Below, in pieces: positions 6,339 through 6,838 of a stretch of DNA of 6,838 nt. The stretch is taken from assembly GCA_036734085.1 (NCBI GenBank), contig DAIMZF010000164.1, positions 1-6,838 of the forward strand, read 5' to 3'. The DNA comes from J038 sp036734085 (GTDB taxonomy: Bacteria; Chloroflexota; Anaerolineae; Aggregatilineales; Phototrophicaceae). Position 1 is the stretch's first letter, and every line of letters starts with the position of its first letter. The notes under the pieces are model-generated. The model was not told the DNA's origin. It worked only from the letters and a program-made list of their open reading frames with translations, and did not search any database. The position numbers and the translations under genes were made by a program.

Positions 6339-6838
6339 GTGAACACAAATGCCCCTCAAAGTAAAAAATATCAACTTGACATAGAGTCTCCTATTGTTCC
6401 ATCTGAGGGCTTAGGCGGACTTTTATTAGGTTCAAGTCTGTTAGACTCGAACTTGCAAGATATGATATATGATTACACGATTATTAAAGGTGGAACTTTC
6501 TCAATGCGATCACCTTTCGTCGCTCACTATTTACTAGTAGATAGCCTGATAGGAATTCGTGTTGATGTACGAAACGGTAAAATATTTCAATTAACAGCTT
6601 ATAAAGGATATAAAGGGAAGCTATTGAATCTCATCTCACCCGATATGCCCGTTTTTGAAATCAAAGAACTTGTTCCCTCTCTATACTATGATGAGTTTAA
6701 TGAACAATTTGCATTTCGTGACTTTCCGGGTGTTAGCTTTGACCTTCCAGAAGATCCATTTTCAAATTTCCAACCCACTCTCGATATGAAAATTACCGCT
6801 ATTAACATATTCGACACAAGGATAGATACTCCGCAAGG
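6339..6838 (+). CDS. Hypothetical protein, N-terminal 166 residues (cut by window edge)
   Basis: The frame is open from GTG 6339 to the right edge (166 codons). I do not recognise a named family. The protein has a GLGGLLLGSSL stretch (about 25-35) and then alternating short hydrophobic segments that suggest beta-strands: FVAHYLLVDSLIGIRVDVRN, KIFQLTAYKGYKGK, LYYDEFNEQFAFRD, PGVSFDLPEDP and MKITAINIF. There is no signal peptide or membrane segment. The layout, a glycine-rich start followed by 'YDEF ... PGVSF ... ITAINIF', reminds me of small uncharacterised soluble proteins sometimes found with toxin-immunity loci, but I cannot name a link and give it little weight. Codons are clearly richer in A/T than in gatA or deoC, which may mean acquired DNA. 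An ATG at 6324 is an alternative start. It diverges from deoC with a 176-nt gap. Confidence 0.75.
   Translation, partial: MNTNAPQSKKYQLDIESPIVPSEGLGGLLLGSSLLDSNLQDMIYDYTIIKGGTFSMRSPFVAHYLLVDSLIGIRVDVRNGKIFQLTAYKGYKGKLLNLISPDMPVFEIKELVPSLYYDEFNEQFAFRDFPGVSFDLPEDPFSNFQPTLDMKITAINIFDTRIDTPQ

Overview
This looks like ordinary chromosomal DNA from a bacterium of moderate to high GC. I lean towards Chloroflexota (Anaerolineae-like), judging from the style of GatA, the scattered short palindromic repeats that begin and end in GGGGCAC/GTGCCCC, and the gene mix. This placement is inference: no rRNA or lineage-specific marker is present. No phage, IS element, CRISPR array or tRNA was seen.

Layout. (1) 1-598, minus strand: the 5' part of a gene for a secreted protein with a formylglycine-generating-enzyme (FGE/SUMF1-like) fold, cut by the left edge. 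(2) 748-918, minus strand: a small basic 56-residue protein with GC-rich third codon positions and a good sigma-70-type promoter upstream. A palindromic repeat lies between it and the FGE-like gene. (3) 1166-2629, plus strand: gatA, the amidase subunit of the Asp/Glu-tRNA amidotransferase, with all catalytic residues in place and no gatB or gatC beside it. (4) A second copy of the palindromic repeat lies between the convergent gatA and ALDH16 stops. (5) 6162 back to 2711, minus strand: a two-gene unit, a eukaryote-type deoxyribose-phosphate aldolase (deoC/DERA) followed after 50 nt by a two-domain aldehyde dehydrogenase of the ALDH16 family. (6) 6339 to the right edge, plus strand: an AT-richer gene of unknown function that starts with GTG, diverges from deoC and is cut by the edge.

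How the genes work together. DERA splits 2-deoxyribose-5-phosphate into glyceraldehyde-3-phosphate and acetaldehyde. The ALDH encoded directly downstream is well placed to oxidise the acetaldehyde to acetate, giving a short deoxynucleoside-salvage route. The most interesting point is that both proteins resemble the human versions (DERA and ALDH16A1) more than the short E. coli DeoC or a single-domain ALDH. Human ALDH16A1 has no established substrate and has lost its catalytic cysteine; here the first ALDH domain is intact. The linkage with DERA therefore suggests a possible ancestral substrate for the ALDH16 family.

The intergenic stretches are all under 300 bases. They hold candidate promoters (two with an extended -10 of the form TGnTATAAT), G-rich tracts and the palindromic repeats.
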